Positions 40,737 through 49,729 are shown, counted from the stretch's first letter. The stretch is DNA of 64,000 nucleotides from Streptomyces sp. A1136 (GCF_004795055.1 NZ_SSBJ01000033.1:1-64000), one strand, 5' to 3'. Program-made: numbers and translations. Notes: a model not told the origin generated them from the sequence alone.

Positions 40737-42316
40737 AGTGCGCCCTCCGTAACGAGCAGCGGCAGCGCCGCATCCCACGCGCCGCTCGGCTGCGAGAGCA
40801 GCGAGGCGTCGAAACCGACTCGGCGTAGGTCGTTGACGCAGCGCGGCAGCATGAGAGGCACCGCACGGTGCTCGTCCCACTCCGGACGGGGCCCGAAAAT
40901 CTGGTTGGTTTCCGGGCGCCCGCCCTCGCCGATCCCGGTGACTTCCAGGACGTGGGAGACGAACCGGTGCCGGTGCCCGCCGATCTTCGTCTCGTCGATC
41001 TGCCTGACGAACACGATGAAGTCGAGACCGTTCGCCGCCTGCCGGTAGGCGAGAGCCTCCGACATGTTGGCCTGCGCCAGCAGGTACAACTCCGCGATCC
41101 GGTCGAACACGACGGAGGGATGGATGGCGTGCAGGGTGCACAGATTGCCGCCCGCCCCGTTCGTCATCGCCTGGAGCATCGCCACGATCTCCGGGCCGCG
41201 GACCTCACCGACCACGATCCGCGTCAGCGTCATACGCAGCGCCCGATACATGAGGTCCATGAGAGAGATCTCGCCAGCGGCCTGGCCTGCGACCATCTCG
41301 CCATTGGACTCGCGGGCCTCCATCGGCACGACCTGGCGGTGATAGCCGTTCTCGTGGGCGAACAGCTCGAACTCGGTTTCCAGGGTGGCGAACCGCTCGT
41401 CCGGGTCGATCTCCCGCAGCAGCGCGCGCAGCAGCGTGGTCTTGCCCGCCGCCTGCCCGCCGACCACCATGACGTTCTTCTCCGCCCGCACACACGCCCG
41501 CAGGAACGCCTCCAAGGTGGTGTCGAGCATGCCCCGCTGCACCAGCTCGGGCAGGTCCGCGTGACGCATGCTGTGCCGGCGAATCGTGACATACGTGCCC
41601 GGGGTGACGTCGATGACCGCCTGCAAGCGCGAGCCGTCGGCCAGCCGCAGCGCAAGGAACGGGTCCGCCGTCGACAGACTCCGCTCCGCCTGGCCCGTGG
41701 TGCGCCGCGCCAGATCCCGCAGCAGTTCGCGTAGTTCCTCATCCGAATCGGCGACCGGCGCCACTTTGACCCGGCGCCCGTCGGTGAAGTCGAGCCACAC
41801 GTCGGCGTACCCGTTGATGAAGATGTTCTCCACCAGGACGTTGTCCAGGTGCTGCTGGAGACGGCCGGCCCGGAACTGCAGGTCGAACACGGCCTGGGCG
41901 ATCGCGGCGTCCTCCGCCGCGCTCGTGGCCACACCACGCTTGACGGCCTCGGCGTCCGACCACACCGCCACCTGCTCATTGATCAGATGACGACCCTGCT
42001 GCTCCTGAGCTGCCGCGCTAAGCCCCGGCCGGGCCCGCAACAGGTCGGTCAGCCGCTCCCCGACCTCCTTCTTGATCAGGCGCACCGCCATGTAGTCCAC
42101 GACGGGCACGGGCGGGGGCGCCACGGGGGCGGCTACTGGCAGGCCCGGAACCGAGGCGCGGGGGTCGACCGGCCCCACCCCACCCGACGCGCCGGGCACC
42201 GAAGGGCCGTCGGTGGCCTGGGGCACGCGGTACGGGGTGAGGCCGCGTGGGGCAGCGAGACGGGCTTCCAATGAACCGGTGACCTGAGGGTCGCTGTGCA
42301 GGGGGTTAGCGCGCAC
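40733..42316 (-). CDS. tadA: TadA/CpaF-type secretion ATPase
   Basis: 527 residues of the type II/IV secretion ATPase family that powers Tad/Flp pili. An N-terminal helical domain ('VKRGVATSAAEDAAIAQAVF') precedes the catalytic core: Walker A 'VVGGQAAGKTTLLRALLREI' near residue 285, Asp/Glu box 'EPTGE'-like region, Walker B-like 'TRIVVGEVRGPEIVAMLQAM', His box 'GGNLCTLHAIHPS'. GTG at 42316 overlaps the CpaE-like stop by 11 bases. Motifs intact, so the engine is probably functional. Confidence 0.88.
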   Translation of the reverse strand: MRANPLHSDPQVTGSLEARLAAPRGLTPYRVPQATDGPSVPGASGGVGPVDPRASVPGLPVAAPVAPPPVPVVDYMAVRLIKKEVGERLTDLLRARPGLSAAAQEQQGRHLINEQVAVWSDAEAVKRGVATSAAEDAAIAQAVFDLQFRAGRLQQHLDNVLVENIFINGYADVWLDFTDGRRVKVAPVADSDEELRELLRDLARRTTGQAERSLSTADPFLALRLADGSRLQAVIDVTPGTYVTIRRHSMRHADLPELVQRGMLDTTLEAFLRACVRAEKNVMVVGGQAAGKTTLLRALLREIDPDERFATLETEFELFAHENGYHRQVVPMEARESNGEMVAGQAAGEISLMDLMYRALRMTLTRIVVGEVRGPEIVAMLQAMTNGAGGNLCTLHAIHPSVVFDRIAELYLLAQANMSEALAYRQAANGLDFIVFVRQIDETKIGGHRHRFVSHVLEVTGIGEGGRPETNQIFGPRPEWDEHRAVPLMLPRCVNDLRRVGFDASLLSQPSGAWDAALPLLVTEGAL

Positions 42317-43127
42317 CGCTCACCACCCGAGCCTGCCCGCCATCGGACGGGGGCGGGGCGAGACGGGAGCGGCGGATCGCCACCAGTTCCTGGACGCGCA
42401 CCGCGGCGGACCGGGCCGATCGCATCAGCTCTGAGGACTCGAATCGGCGGGGCTGTTCCGCCCCATCCGACAACACGGCCGCTTCTTTGGGCCGCCATGG
42501 CAAGACGGCCGTGACCGTGATCCCGAGATGCTTGCGGACCTCCTCCTTGGAGAACGGGCCCTCGTCCACCAGCAGCATGCCCAGCTCGGCGCTGCCATCG
42601 AGCTGTTCCCGCAGCGCGGCCAGGCGCACCTGGGCGCTCTGCAATCCCCGGAGTGTGTTGCGGGCGACGAGGAGTACCGCATCGGCCCGCTGGGCCAGCA
42701 CCGCGGACGCTCCGAACGCACCTCGCCGGCCCAAGTCCACCAGCACGTCGTGGGCGTGCTCCTCGATCCCCGCGAACAGGACCGACAGCGGCCGCCATAC
42801 CGGCTCCATCGCGGAGGCGTGCGCGGGGTCGTACAGCCCGGGCAGCACCAGCCGGTCACGCGTTCCCGCGTCGGTGACGTCGACCAGCTGACGCCAAAAC
42901 GCCTCACCCAACTGGCCTTGACGGGCCGCGACTGCCAGATTCCGCAGTCCGCGAGAGTTGTCGAGGGTGCCCTGCAAGGCGCCCGGCAGGATCGCCCCGC
43001 CGTCCGTGTCGGCCTCGGCCAGCACCACCCGATGCCCCTCCGGCAGGGGCCAGGTCATCAGCAGCGCCATCGCGGTCGTGGTCACCCCCGGTGCACCGAG
43101 TCCGCCCGCCAGCGCGATGACGGCCAT
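42306..43127 (-). CDS. TadZ/CpaE-like ParA-type ATPase
   Basis: 273 residues, soluble. 'MAVIALAGGLGAPGVTTTAMALLMTW' contains a deviant Walker A in which the usual K-[ST] is replaced (GGLGAPGVTT), as in many TadZ/CpaE. Later switch-like 'DVLVDLGRRGAFGASAVLAQRADAVLLV' is the deviant Walker B. The protein positions the Tad apparatus in other bacteria. ATG at 43127 overlaps the SAF gene's stop by one base (TGATG-type). Confidence 0.8.
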   Translation of the reverse strand: MAVIALAGGLGAPGVTTTAMALLMTWPLPEGHRVVLAEADTDGGAILPGALQGTLDNSRGLRNLAVAARQGQLGEAFWRQLVDVTDAGTRDRLVLPGLYDPAHASAMEPVWRPLSVLFAGIEEHAHDVLVDLGRRGAFGASAVLAQRADAVLLVARNTLRGLQSAQVRLAALREQLDGSAELGMLLVDEGPFSKEEVRKHLGITVTAVLPWRPKEAAVLSDGAEQPRRFESSELMRSARSAAVRVQELVAIRRSRLAPPPSDGGQARVVSGAR

Positions 43128-43846
43128 CAGCTTCCCTCCTGCGGCGCGAGGATCAGCGCGACGGCGCCGGTCGCCACCTGGGCGGCCAGCGTCGGCCCAT
43201 TCGCCGCGGGCACCGCCACATCCACCACCACAACCCCCGTCGCGGGGGCGGCCATACCCACCGCGACCACGGTCGCGGCCGAAGTCTTCGGCGCGCCAGC
43301 CGGCTCACCCGGCTTCCCCGCGCTCGCTCCCGCCTGCGCCGGGTCCGGCGTCGAGACGATCAGCACCTTCTGCCCCGGAGCCAGCCGGCTCGCCGGAAGC
43401 TGCGACGGCTTGAGCGCCACACCCACCAGCTGCTCACCTGCCTTGACCAGTGACACGGACGTGACCTGTCCCGGCGACAGCAGCGACCCCGCCTTCAGCG
43501 CGACTGCGGCCCGCTGCCCGACCATGCCCGCCTTCTTCGCCACTGGCACCGCTTTGACCGCCGGATCCAATGCCAGCGACGCCGGAGCCAGATCGGCCTC
43601 CGTGATCGCCGCCCCAACGGGCACATCCCGGGCCACCACCAGCACAGCCGAGCGCTGCCCCGAGGCAGTGAACAACAGTGCCCCCGACAGGCCGCCGGCC
43701 GCGATCAGCGCGACGGACAGGGCGATCAGCCCGGGACGGCGGCGCCGCTGGCGCACGACCCGGGGCGCAGCCGCCGGTTTATCGCCCGGGCCGCCGGGGC
43801 CGGGAATGGCGAGGCGGCCCGGCGCGGGCGGGGTGGTGGTGCTCAC
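43127..43846 (-). CDS. SAF-domain (CpaB/RcpC-like) protein
   Basis: 239 residues. A Pro-rich cytoplasmic N-terminus with 'RRRRRPGLIALSVALIAAGGLSGALLF' (basic patch then membrane helix, about residues 29-60) is followed by 'VLVVARDVPVGAAITEADLAP...LVGQRAAVALKAGSLLSPGQ' (SAF domain). A C-terminal 'VALKPSQLPASRLAPGQKVLIVST' repeats the fold. CpaB-like proteins bind the periplasmic side of the Tad channel. GTG at 43846 is 68 bases before the secreted-protein gene's stop. No ribosome-binding site of note. Confidence 0.75.
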   Translation of the reverse strand: MSTTTPPAPGRLAIPGPGGPGDKPAAAPRVVRQRRRRPGLIALSVALIAAGGLSGALLFTASGQRSAVLVVARDVPVGAAITEADLAPASLALDPAVKAVPVAKKAGMVGQRAAVALKAGSLLSPGQVTSVSLVKAGEQLVGVALKPSQLPASRLAPGQKVLIVSTPDPAQAGASAGKPGEPAGAPKTSAATVVAVGMAAPATGVVVVDVAVPAANGPTLAAQVATGAVALILAPQEGS

Positions 43847-43914
43847 GTGCTGTGCCTCCAGAAAGAGCGGAAGAAGGGGTGGCGGGAGGATGGTGTGGGC
43901 TGCGAACGGGGCCG

Positions 43915-44775
43915 CTATTGACCGACGACCTGGAGCTCTCCGACCGATACCGTGAACGGTGTCTGGCGGACCTCGGTCAGCCGGCCGCTCTGTCCGCCGC
44001 CGGTCACCGCCCAGTTCACCGTCCACGTGGCGGTCGCCGTGCCCTGATACCGGGCGCCGGACTGGCCGGCCGACGTCGCGCTGTAGCGATGACCACAATC
44101 CGGCGAGGGCGTCATCCCACGCGCCGCCGTGTACGGGGTCCCCGGACCCGAGCAGGTCACGGTCGTCCCGTCACCCATATTCCAGGCAACCGACGAGACC
44201 GTGGCGGTGGCCGTCACCGTGATACCGCCCGCCGACGCGGACGCGGTGTTCGGCCCCCACGTCGTCGGGCTCTGACTCACCCACATCCACAACGGCACCC
44301 CGACCGTGTAGGTGCCATCGGACCTCGGACTGGCGATCGCCGGGCCCGCCAGGAGCATGCTGTCCACGGCCTGTTGAGCCAGGACGGCTGGATCGACCGT
44401 GGTTGCCGCAGGGTCCGCCGACCACTCCGTGGTGATTACGTTGTATCCGTCCACCGATTCGGTCCAGGCGCATTGCTTGCGGTAGACCGCGCCGTCGCCG
44501 GGCTGGTGCCCCTCCCACGCCGCGCTCCCGGTGGGGGGCTGAGGATCCAGAAGAGTTCGAGTGCACGCCCACCGTGGTGGAGGTCCGTCACCGCCGCTCC
44601 CGCCCTTTGGCCCGCCGGTGCCCGGGTTGCCGTCACGACCAGGCTTTTCCGCGCAAACCGTGACGTACTTGTTCTTTCCGGCGCAGATACCGCCATCAGC
44701 CAGGGCTGGCTCGGTCAGAGCGATCGACGCCACGACGACCATAGGGATCCCCACGGCTGCTGAGCGCCTCAGCAT
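43915..44775 (-). CDS. Secreted protein of the Tad-like cluster
   Basis: 286 residues. Signal peptide 'MLRRSAAVGIPMVVVASIALTEPALADGG' with an ALADGG-type cleavage near residue 27. A Gly/Pro-rich segment follows, then a beta-rich domain with Cys pairs ('WACTRTLLD', 'YRKQCAWTES', 'TVTCSGPG', 'SPDCGHRYS') and 'NMGDGTTVTC' like a PKD strand. Probably exported and structural. ATG at 44775 overlaps the lipoprotein stop (44769) by a few bases, so the two are coupled. No recognised domain name assigned with certainty. Confidence 0.7.
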   Translation of the reverse strand: MLRRSAAVGIPMVVVASIALTEPALADGGICAGKNKYVTVCAEKPGRDGNPGTGGPKGGSGGDGPPPRWACTRTLLDPQPPTGSAAWEGHQPGDGAVYRKQCAWTESVDGYNVITTEWSADPAATTVDPAVLAQQAVDSMLLAGPAIASPRSDGTYTVGVPLWMWVSQSPTTWGPNTASASAGGITVTATATVSSVAWNMGDGTTVTCSGPGTPYTAARGMTPSPDCGHRYSATSAGQSGARYQGTATATWTVNWAVTGGGQSGRLTEVRQTPFTVSVGELQVVGQ

Positions 44776-45374
44776 CTTCTGTCCCCGTCCGGAGTCATCT
44801 TGACCACCATCCACTGTCCCGCCCACAGTTCGGTCTCGGCGACGGCGACGTAACGCAGCGGCTGTTCAGGGGGGTAGGGCTGAACCTTGCCGGTTGCACG
44901 ATCGACGGTCTGCCAGGTCGAGAGGTCGAGACAGTCAGTGATCGTGATGCCGGGATGCTCGCCAGCCATGTTCACCGCCGTCACCTCGGGGCGGTGTCCA
45001 GGACTGCCCTTGGTTACCGTGCCAGCCTTGCGCATGTTGGCGAGATCGGTAAGCGCATCGTTCAGGGCGGTCTTCGCTGCAAAGTTGACCAATTTCGTGT
45101 CTTTCTCAGTGCCCGTTTCATACGCCTTGACGGACTCCGTCCAAAACCCGCTGTAGGCAGCGAGAGCTTTCGATTTTTCGGCGGCCTGGGGGTCGGTGGA
45201 GGCGCTTGGCGAGGTGCTCAAACCCGGCCTCGGGGTCGATGCCTTGTCTTCCTTGGCATCCGACGTGCAGCCGGCCGTGAGGACCGCGACGGTCGCGGTG
45301 ACGGCGGTGACGGCGGTGGCCGCGAGCAGCCGGCGGCGCGCGGTGTGGGTCTGGTGCTGTCGTGCCGTTGTCAC
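44769..45374 (-). CDS. Lipoprotein at the head of the Tad-like operon
   Basis: 201 residues. 'MTTARQHQTHTARRRLLAATAVTAVTATVAVLTAGCTSDAKEDK': basic n-region, hydrophobic h-region and lipobox LTAGC, giving a lipidated Cys at about residue 35. The mature part is helical ('KALAAYSGFWTESVKAYETG') then beta. Similar small lipoproteins accompany Tad-type clusters in Streptomyces. GTG at 45374 follows GAGGAGAT at ideal spacing. First gene of the operon, so its upstream region (45375-46033) should hold the promoter. Confidence 0.8.
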   Translation of the reverse strand: MTTARQHQTHTARRRLLAATAVTAVTATVAVLTAGCTSDAKEDKASTPRPGLSTSPSASTDPQAAEKSKALAAYSGFWTESVKAYETGTEKDTKLVNFAAKTALNDALTDLANMRKAGTVTKGSPGHRPEVTAVNMAGEHPGITITDCLDLSTWQTVDRATGKVQPYPPEQPLRYVAVAETELWAGQWMVVKMTPDGDRRC

Positions 45375-46033
45375 GGAGATCTCCTCGGTGGTCACCTCGT
45401 GGGCGGGCGGGCAGAGCGGCCCACCCAAGCCGCTTCATCGCTGCTGCAACGTGTTTGCCTCGTCATGCTCCGTTGTATAGCGCACCCTACGATGACAACG
45501 ACAAAGCTCCTACGGGGTTGTTGGGTCTCGGTGAGCGGAGTGACTACGTCCTCATTTAACGAAAGAACATGCGTGGAATGCCTCTCTGGACTTGCTCTTT
45601 ACTGCAGTAATCGTCGGTTCCAGTACTCACCGGTTCACTCACCACCGTCCGCCGCTCGGGGTAACGATCACGTTCCGGCTGGTCACCCACCACTCACCAG
45701 ACCCTCCTTCAGGCTGGGCGCCGTCAGCGCGTGACGAGCGCAGGCCACCCCGTCCGAGGCGTCCTTCGGAGACCTCTTCGATGAGAGCTGTCACGGATTT
45801 TTTGGCCGTGTCAGGACCGTCGGTCGGCTGGTTCGAGGTCTCCTCACCGCACCAGGCGATCGTCATCGTCTGGTTCTACCGGCTGGACGGATCAGCTCCG
45901 CCATCCGCATCTTGGGATCTTGGCCCCACCCCCCATCTCTCAAGCTCCACTTTCACCAGTCGCGTGCACACGGTAGGACGGCCCTGTAAGACTTGGTCGT
46001 TCGATTCGCGGCGGCACTCCAGGGGGATGGCAC
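45375..46033. other. Divergent intergenic region, 659 bp
   Basis: No gene recognised. It must contain the promoter for the leftward Tad-like operon and the promoter of the rightward membrane-protein gene at 46034. A few short frames on either strand have no motifs. Base composition is less GC-rich around 45440-45620 than in the neighbouring genes. Confidence 0.4.
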
Positions 46034-46831
46034 TTGAGCACGACACGAGGGCACTACAGGGCCCGGTCAGAGGGGAAAGGCGCCCCGGCCATCGGCGCAC
46101 TGGCTGTGGGCATCATCTGGGTTTTCTTCTTCGGAAACGAGAAGACTGCCGAGACGGCGCCCACGCCCTGGTGGGCTTGGGCCATTTTCGCGGTCGCCCT
46201 CGTGATGATTGCAACCGGCCTCTGCTACTACCTTTGGACCCGGATCAAGCGGGAGCGTGCCGAGCTCCAAGCCACGCAGGACGCTGCCGAACGGCAACAG
46301 ATAGAAGACGCCCAAAGGCTCACCCAGCTCAAGATCGTCACGCCGCTGGCCACCCTCCTGGAACTGAATCAGACCCAGATTGATGAATACCACCGGATCG
46401 CTACCGACCAGGCTGACAGATCCTTCCGCTCCTCCCAGCGCGCCATGGCCATCGGTCTGCTGATCATCATCGGATGCGCGGCCGCAGGGTTGTATTTCCA
46501 GAACGCCCAGGTCAAAATCTTCGTCGGATCAATCGCTGGCGTCGCCGCCGGACTCTCGGCCTTTCTGAACCGGACGTACCTTCACATGTACGGACAGACC
46601 TTGAGTCAGCTCAACCGCTACTTCGAGCAGCCGGTGCTGACCGGGTATTACCTCACCGCCGAACGCCTGGCCCAAGACCTGAAGGACGACCCGGAGAGCG
46701 AGATGCGCCGCCGCATCATCGACCAAGTTCTCCAAGCGAGCGCAAAGATGAACGGCGTCCCAGAAGTCGAGATGCCGCAACCAGAGCAACCGCAAGTGAT
46801 GCCCAGACGGATGAGAAGGCGCAAGCGATAG
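46034..46831 (+). CDS. Membrane protein with TRADD-N-associated 2-TM-type domain
   Basis: 265 residues. Helix pair 1 is 'IGALAVGIIWVFFFG' and 'WAIFAVALVMIATGLCYYLW' (about residues 20-68), then a coiled-coil-like basic stretch ('IKRERAELQATQDAAERQQIEDAQR'). The domain 'ELNQTQIDEYHRIATDQADRSFRSSQRAMAIGLLIIIGCAAAGL' follows, then 'VGSIAGVAAGLSAFLNRTYLHMYGQTLSQLNRYFEQPV', which matches the TRADD-N-associated 2-TM domain known from predicted bacterial conflict and signalling systems. TTG start at 46034 with AGGGGGATGG upstream. The usual fused or adjacent effector domain is missing. Basic C-terminal tail (MRRRKR). Intact and isolated. Confidence 0.6.
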   Translation: MSTTRGHYRARSEGKGAPAIGALAVGIIWVFFFGNEKTAETAPTPWWAWAIFAVALVMIATGLCYYLWTRIKRERAELQATQDAAERQQIEDAQRLTQLKIVTPLATLLELNQTQIDEYHRIATDQADRSFRSSQRAMAIGLLIIIGCAAAGLYFQNAQVKIFVGSIAGVAAGLSAFLNRTYLHMYGQTLSQLNRYFEQPVLTGYYLTAERLAQDLKDDPESEMRRRIIDQVLQASAKMNGVPEVEMPQPEQPQVMPRRMRRRKR

Positions 46832-47601
46832 AAGGCCATCTGCTCCAGGTCTTGGGACTCGACCAACCGGCATTCGACACGGCGTGAGACAGCAGCCCAG
46901 GGCTTCACCGGTTCAGCTGAATCCCGCCGTGGACGTGGACCCGTTCCCCGGCGTCCCGAAGGTAACCAAAAAGTGCGTCCCGTGTATCAACGGCGCCCGA
47001 CCTCGGGGCTGTGTCACATCCACGACCCCGCGGTGCAGTGCCGGGCCCGCAATTTCAAGCGTGCCGTGCGCTCGGTCGCCACCGGCGGCGGGACCTGTCA
47101 GATCCCTGTGGGCGGCCGAGGGTCTGTTCGCCGAGCTACCCGGCCTTGGCCAGGACATAGGGGCTCCGGCATCGACGACTGCATAACAGGGCGGTTATGT
47201 ACGGGAGGCCGTCGAACGGGCTCTCGGCTTATCCGCGAGTTTCAAGCCAGGAGGAGAGCCCGCGTTCGAGAAGCCACCCACCGGCCTCGGTGGGGGCCGG
47301 TGGGCTGGCTCGGGCTCTCAGAACGGGACTCGGTCGACTGGTCACTCATACCGGCTCGGTGTCGCCTGCGGTGGTGGCCGTCGTGCTTGGGCGGCCCGGC
47401 CTGGAGCCGTCGGTTGGCGTCCGTCGCAGGGCTCGGGTGCGGTGTTTCCCAGAGCAACGTGAGGCTGGAGTATTCGTGGACGATGCCAGTCTCCACAGGA
47501 ACTCCCGGTGGGTGAACTGGCGTATCAGGTCTTGTGCTCGGCCTGGGCGCGATAGTTGGTGCGTTCGGCCGCACTCATCGACCCGTACGGCTGGGGAACT
47601 T
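46832..47601. other. Long region without a recognised gene; contains a two-tier hairpin
   Basis: Open frames occur on both strands with no family motifs. A frame starting near 46973 ('VYQRRPTSGLCHIHDPAV') resembles a broken small-protein start but I cannot identify it. The striking structure is the hairpin at 47254-47319. Confidence 0.4.
47254..47319. repeat. Two-tier inverted repeat
   Basis: Outer arms GAGAGCCCG (47254-47262) and CGGGCTCTC (47311-47319); inner arms CCCACCGGCC (47277-47286) and GGCCGGTGGG (47295-47304) with an 8-base loop. AGCC/GGCT extends the inner stem. It lies 420 bases past the 46034 gene's stop and 283 before the 47602 stop. Terminator or structured RNA. Confidence 0.6.
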
Positions 47602-47754
47602 TCACAGTTCGGTCCAGCCGCGGGATTCGGCGTCGCCGGCGAGCGGTGTCCACACTTTGGCGTGGGGGCCTTGGGTTTCGATGTCTTCGAGGGTGGCGGC
47701 GCCGAGGGGGACGTGTGCGGCGAGCTGACGGACCAAGTCGTGGGTGGCGGTCAT
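47602..47754 (-). CDS. Short hypothetical reading frame, possible gene fragment
   Basis: 50 codons: 'MTATHDLVRQLAAHVPLGAA' then 'TLEDIETQGPHAKVWTPLAG' and 'DAESRGWTEL'. Composition is protein-like and unlike its overlapping frames, but no family is recognised. It may be the surviving end of a gene cut by the neighbouring IS110 element, whose C-terminus ends 60 bases upstream. ATG at 47754; no clear ribosome-binding site. Confidence 0.35.
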   Translation of the reverse strand: MTATHDLVRQLAAHVPLGAATLEDIETQGPHAKVWTPLAGDAESRGWTEL

Positions 47755-47812
47755 GTGCCGCAGGTCTGTGATCCGGTGGGTGAGGGTGGGGCGGGGGCCC
47801 CTATGGGTTTCG

Positions 47813-48662
47813 TCAACCCGTCGGGGCGGGCTGGGGTTCGTAGAACGTGCCGTCGCGAAGCATGGCGAAGAGCACGTCGGCTCGTCGTCTGGCGAGGCAA
47901 AGGAGGGCTTGGGTGTGGTGCTTTCCTTGTCTGATCTTCTTGTCGGAGTAGGTGCGGGAGGCCGGATCGGCCAGGGCGGCGAACGCGGAGAGGAAGAAGG
48001 CGCGTTTGAGCTGCTTGTTTCCGCGTCGGGATGGTTGTTCGCCGCGGATCGAAGAGCCTGAGCTGCGGGTCGCCGGGGCGAGGCCGGCGTAGGCGGCGAG
48101 GTGGGCGGCGGACGGGAAGCTGGATCCGTCGCCGACGTCGATAAGCCGGTCCTGACGCCGATTCCCGGCATGGACGTCAGGACCTTGGAAAGAGGGTGGG
48201 ACTCCAGCAGTTCCTCGATCCTCGCGGCGAGGAGTTTCCGCTGGTCAAGCACGGCCTTGAGCGATCCGGCGAGACTGGGAACGATCAGTGCGGCCGCGTC
48301 CGTGCCGGGAACGACGACGGTCTGCTCGTCCAGCGCGGTAAAGATGTCCTCGACGAGTCGCTCGGCCATCCGCGGTGCCTTCGGACGTATCAGCGTGATC
48401 AGTCGACGGCGTCCTGCCTTGCGGATCTGGGCCGGAGAACCGAACTGATCGAGGAGCTTGAGCACGGCAGGGTGCTGCACTCTCGGGCCCAAGACCCGCT
48501 CCAGCGACGGGTGGATCTGCGTGAGCAGGCCCCGCAGGCGATTGCTGATGCGGGTCGCTTCGCCGGCCCCTTCTTCCCAGCCGGGGTGACGGCGGTGGCG
48601 TGGTGTTCGCCCTTCCCGACGTCCAGGCCGAGGAAAGCACCGATCTCACTGACGTCGATCAC
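47813..48662 (-). pseudogene. IS110-family transposase with frameshifts
   Basis: Leftward pieces: 'MIDVSEIGAFLGLDVGKGEH...TAVTPAGKK' (48662-48560, RuvC-like DEDD start), then in another frame 'KLLDQFGSPAQIRKAGRRRL', '...LDEQTVVVPGTDAAAL' and 'LTSMPGIGVRTG' (about 48490-48140). In a third frame come 'LIDVGDGSSFPSAAHLAAYA', 'RGNKQLKRAFFLSAFAALAD', '...RQGKHHTQALLCLARRRADV' and the end '...EPQPAPTG'. The C-terminal catalytic Ser motif lies in 'GSSIRGEQPSRRGNKQLKRA'. At least two frameshifts destroy it. IS110 elements often lack inverted repeats, so no ends are given. Confidence 0.75.
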
Positions 48663-48899
48663 GCGTGTCCTCCGGTCGTCCTCCTGCCCGGCCGTCCCAC
48701 GGCACCGATCGCCACATCCACATTACGAAGAGCCTACCGACCTGCGGAAAGGCCGGCGGTCATGCCCCTAATCAGCGGTCTGTCGATGCCTCCGAAGCCG
48801 GTGACACCACCCCCCAGGCCATACGTTCGACAGGGGGAGAAAGTCATGCCAACTCCGGAGGCCGGGCGCCCCATTGCGGGGCCACCAAGAAGGTAATGG

Positions 48900-49180
48900 G
48901 GGGCTCCGGTGAGGATGAACAGGATGCGTGGGAAGCGGGGGTAGGTGCGTTGCCAGGCGAGCATGGCTGCTTGGTCGGCGACGGTTCCGCGCCTGCCGAT
49001 CGGTTGGGGGGTGTAGTCGTGGAAGCGTGCGTAGGTGATGAGTTTTCGGGCGAGGCGTTCGCTGCTCATGGTGGCTCGGTCGATTTCGACGAAGGCTCGG
49101 TATTGCAGACGCCGGGGTCGGGTGGCGGTGTAGTGGAGTACGGCGTCGGCGATGAGCCGGTCTTCGCCTCCGGTGACGTG
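48900..49180 (-). pseudogene. Fragment of a replication-relaxation (plasmid mobility) protein
   Basis: Leftward: 'HVTGGEDRLIADAVLHYTAT', '...LQYRAFVEIDRATMSSERLA', 'RKLITYARFHDYTPQPIGRR', '...WQRTYPRFPRILFILTGAP'. This is the C-terminal domain of actinomycete replication-relaxation family proteins found on plasmids and integrative elements. The N-terminal winged helix is missing (joined at about 49180 to an unrelated sigma gene) and the tail is lost after 48900. Together with the Rep-like gene at 32741 it supports a plasmid-derived region. Confidence 0.6.
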
Positions 49181-49729
49181 GAGGCGCTCACCGCCCTGGT
49201 GTACGGCTCGCACCCGCACGTGCGCCGGTTCGCGCACGCTGTGCGCCACACCCCAGGGCTCCGAGGACGCCGCCCAGGAAGCGCTGATCGTCCTCTACCG
49301 CAAGATCGGCATGCTGCGTGCCTCCGGGGCGCTGGCGTCATGGATGTTCCGCATCGTCCGCAACGAATGCCTGCGCCGCACCCGCGCACTGCTGCCCCGG
49401 GGATCGACCACCTGGGGCCGCGGCGGATACGGCCGGTACGACGAGCCGGACGGGCACGAGGCGTCCGGAGGCAGCGTACGGCCCGCTGAGGACGACGTAC
49501 TGCTACGCCTTGAAGCCGAGCGCGTCGGGGCCGCAGTCGCCGTCCTACCCCCCGACCAGCGGCGGGTGCTGGTGCGGGACATCCAGGGCCTGCCCGGCCA
49601 TGCCGTCGCCGACCGGCTGGGGTAAGCACCGCGGCGATGAAGTCCCGCCTGTACCGAGCCCGTTCGTTGGTACGCGAGGCACTGGGTGAGGAACCGGCAC
49701 ACGCGAGGGGAGGTGACGATGGCACCTGA
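49174..49729 (+). pseudogene. ECF sigma factor gene with frameshifts
   Basis: Rightward 'DVEALTALVYGSHPHVRRFA' (region 2.1 start) to about 49255. After a frameshift comes 'GSEDAAQEALIVLYRKIGML', '...ALASWMFRIVRNECLRRTRA', 'LRLEAERVGAAVAVLPPDQR' and '...RVLVRDIQGLPGHAVADRLG'; the frame stops at 49625. In the next frame come 'STAAMKSRLYRARSLVREAL' and the stop at 49729. All the ECF landmarks (DAxQE, ALPxxQR, region 4 HTH) are visible but spread over three frames, so it is inactive unless assembly errors are involved. The small membrane protein that normally follows it is intact at 49713. Confidence 0.75.

Noticed and set aside
45639-46020. Small frames on both strands in the divergent region before the 46034 gene
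   Set aside because: They overlap each other, lack motifs and have no convincing ribosome-binding site.
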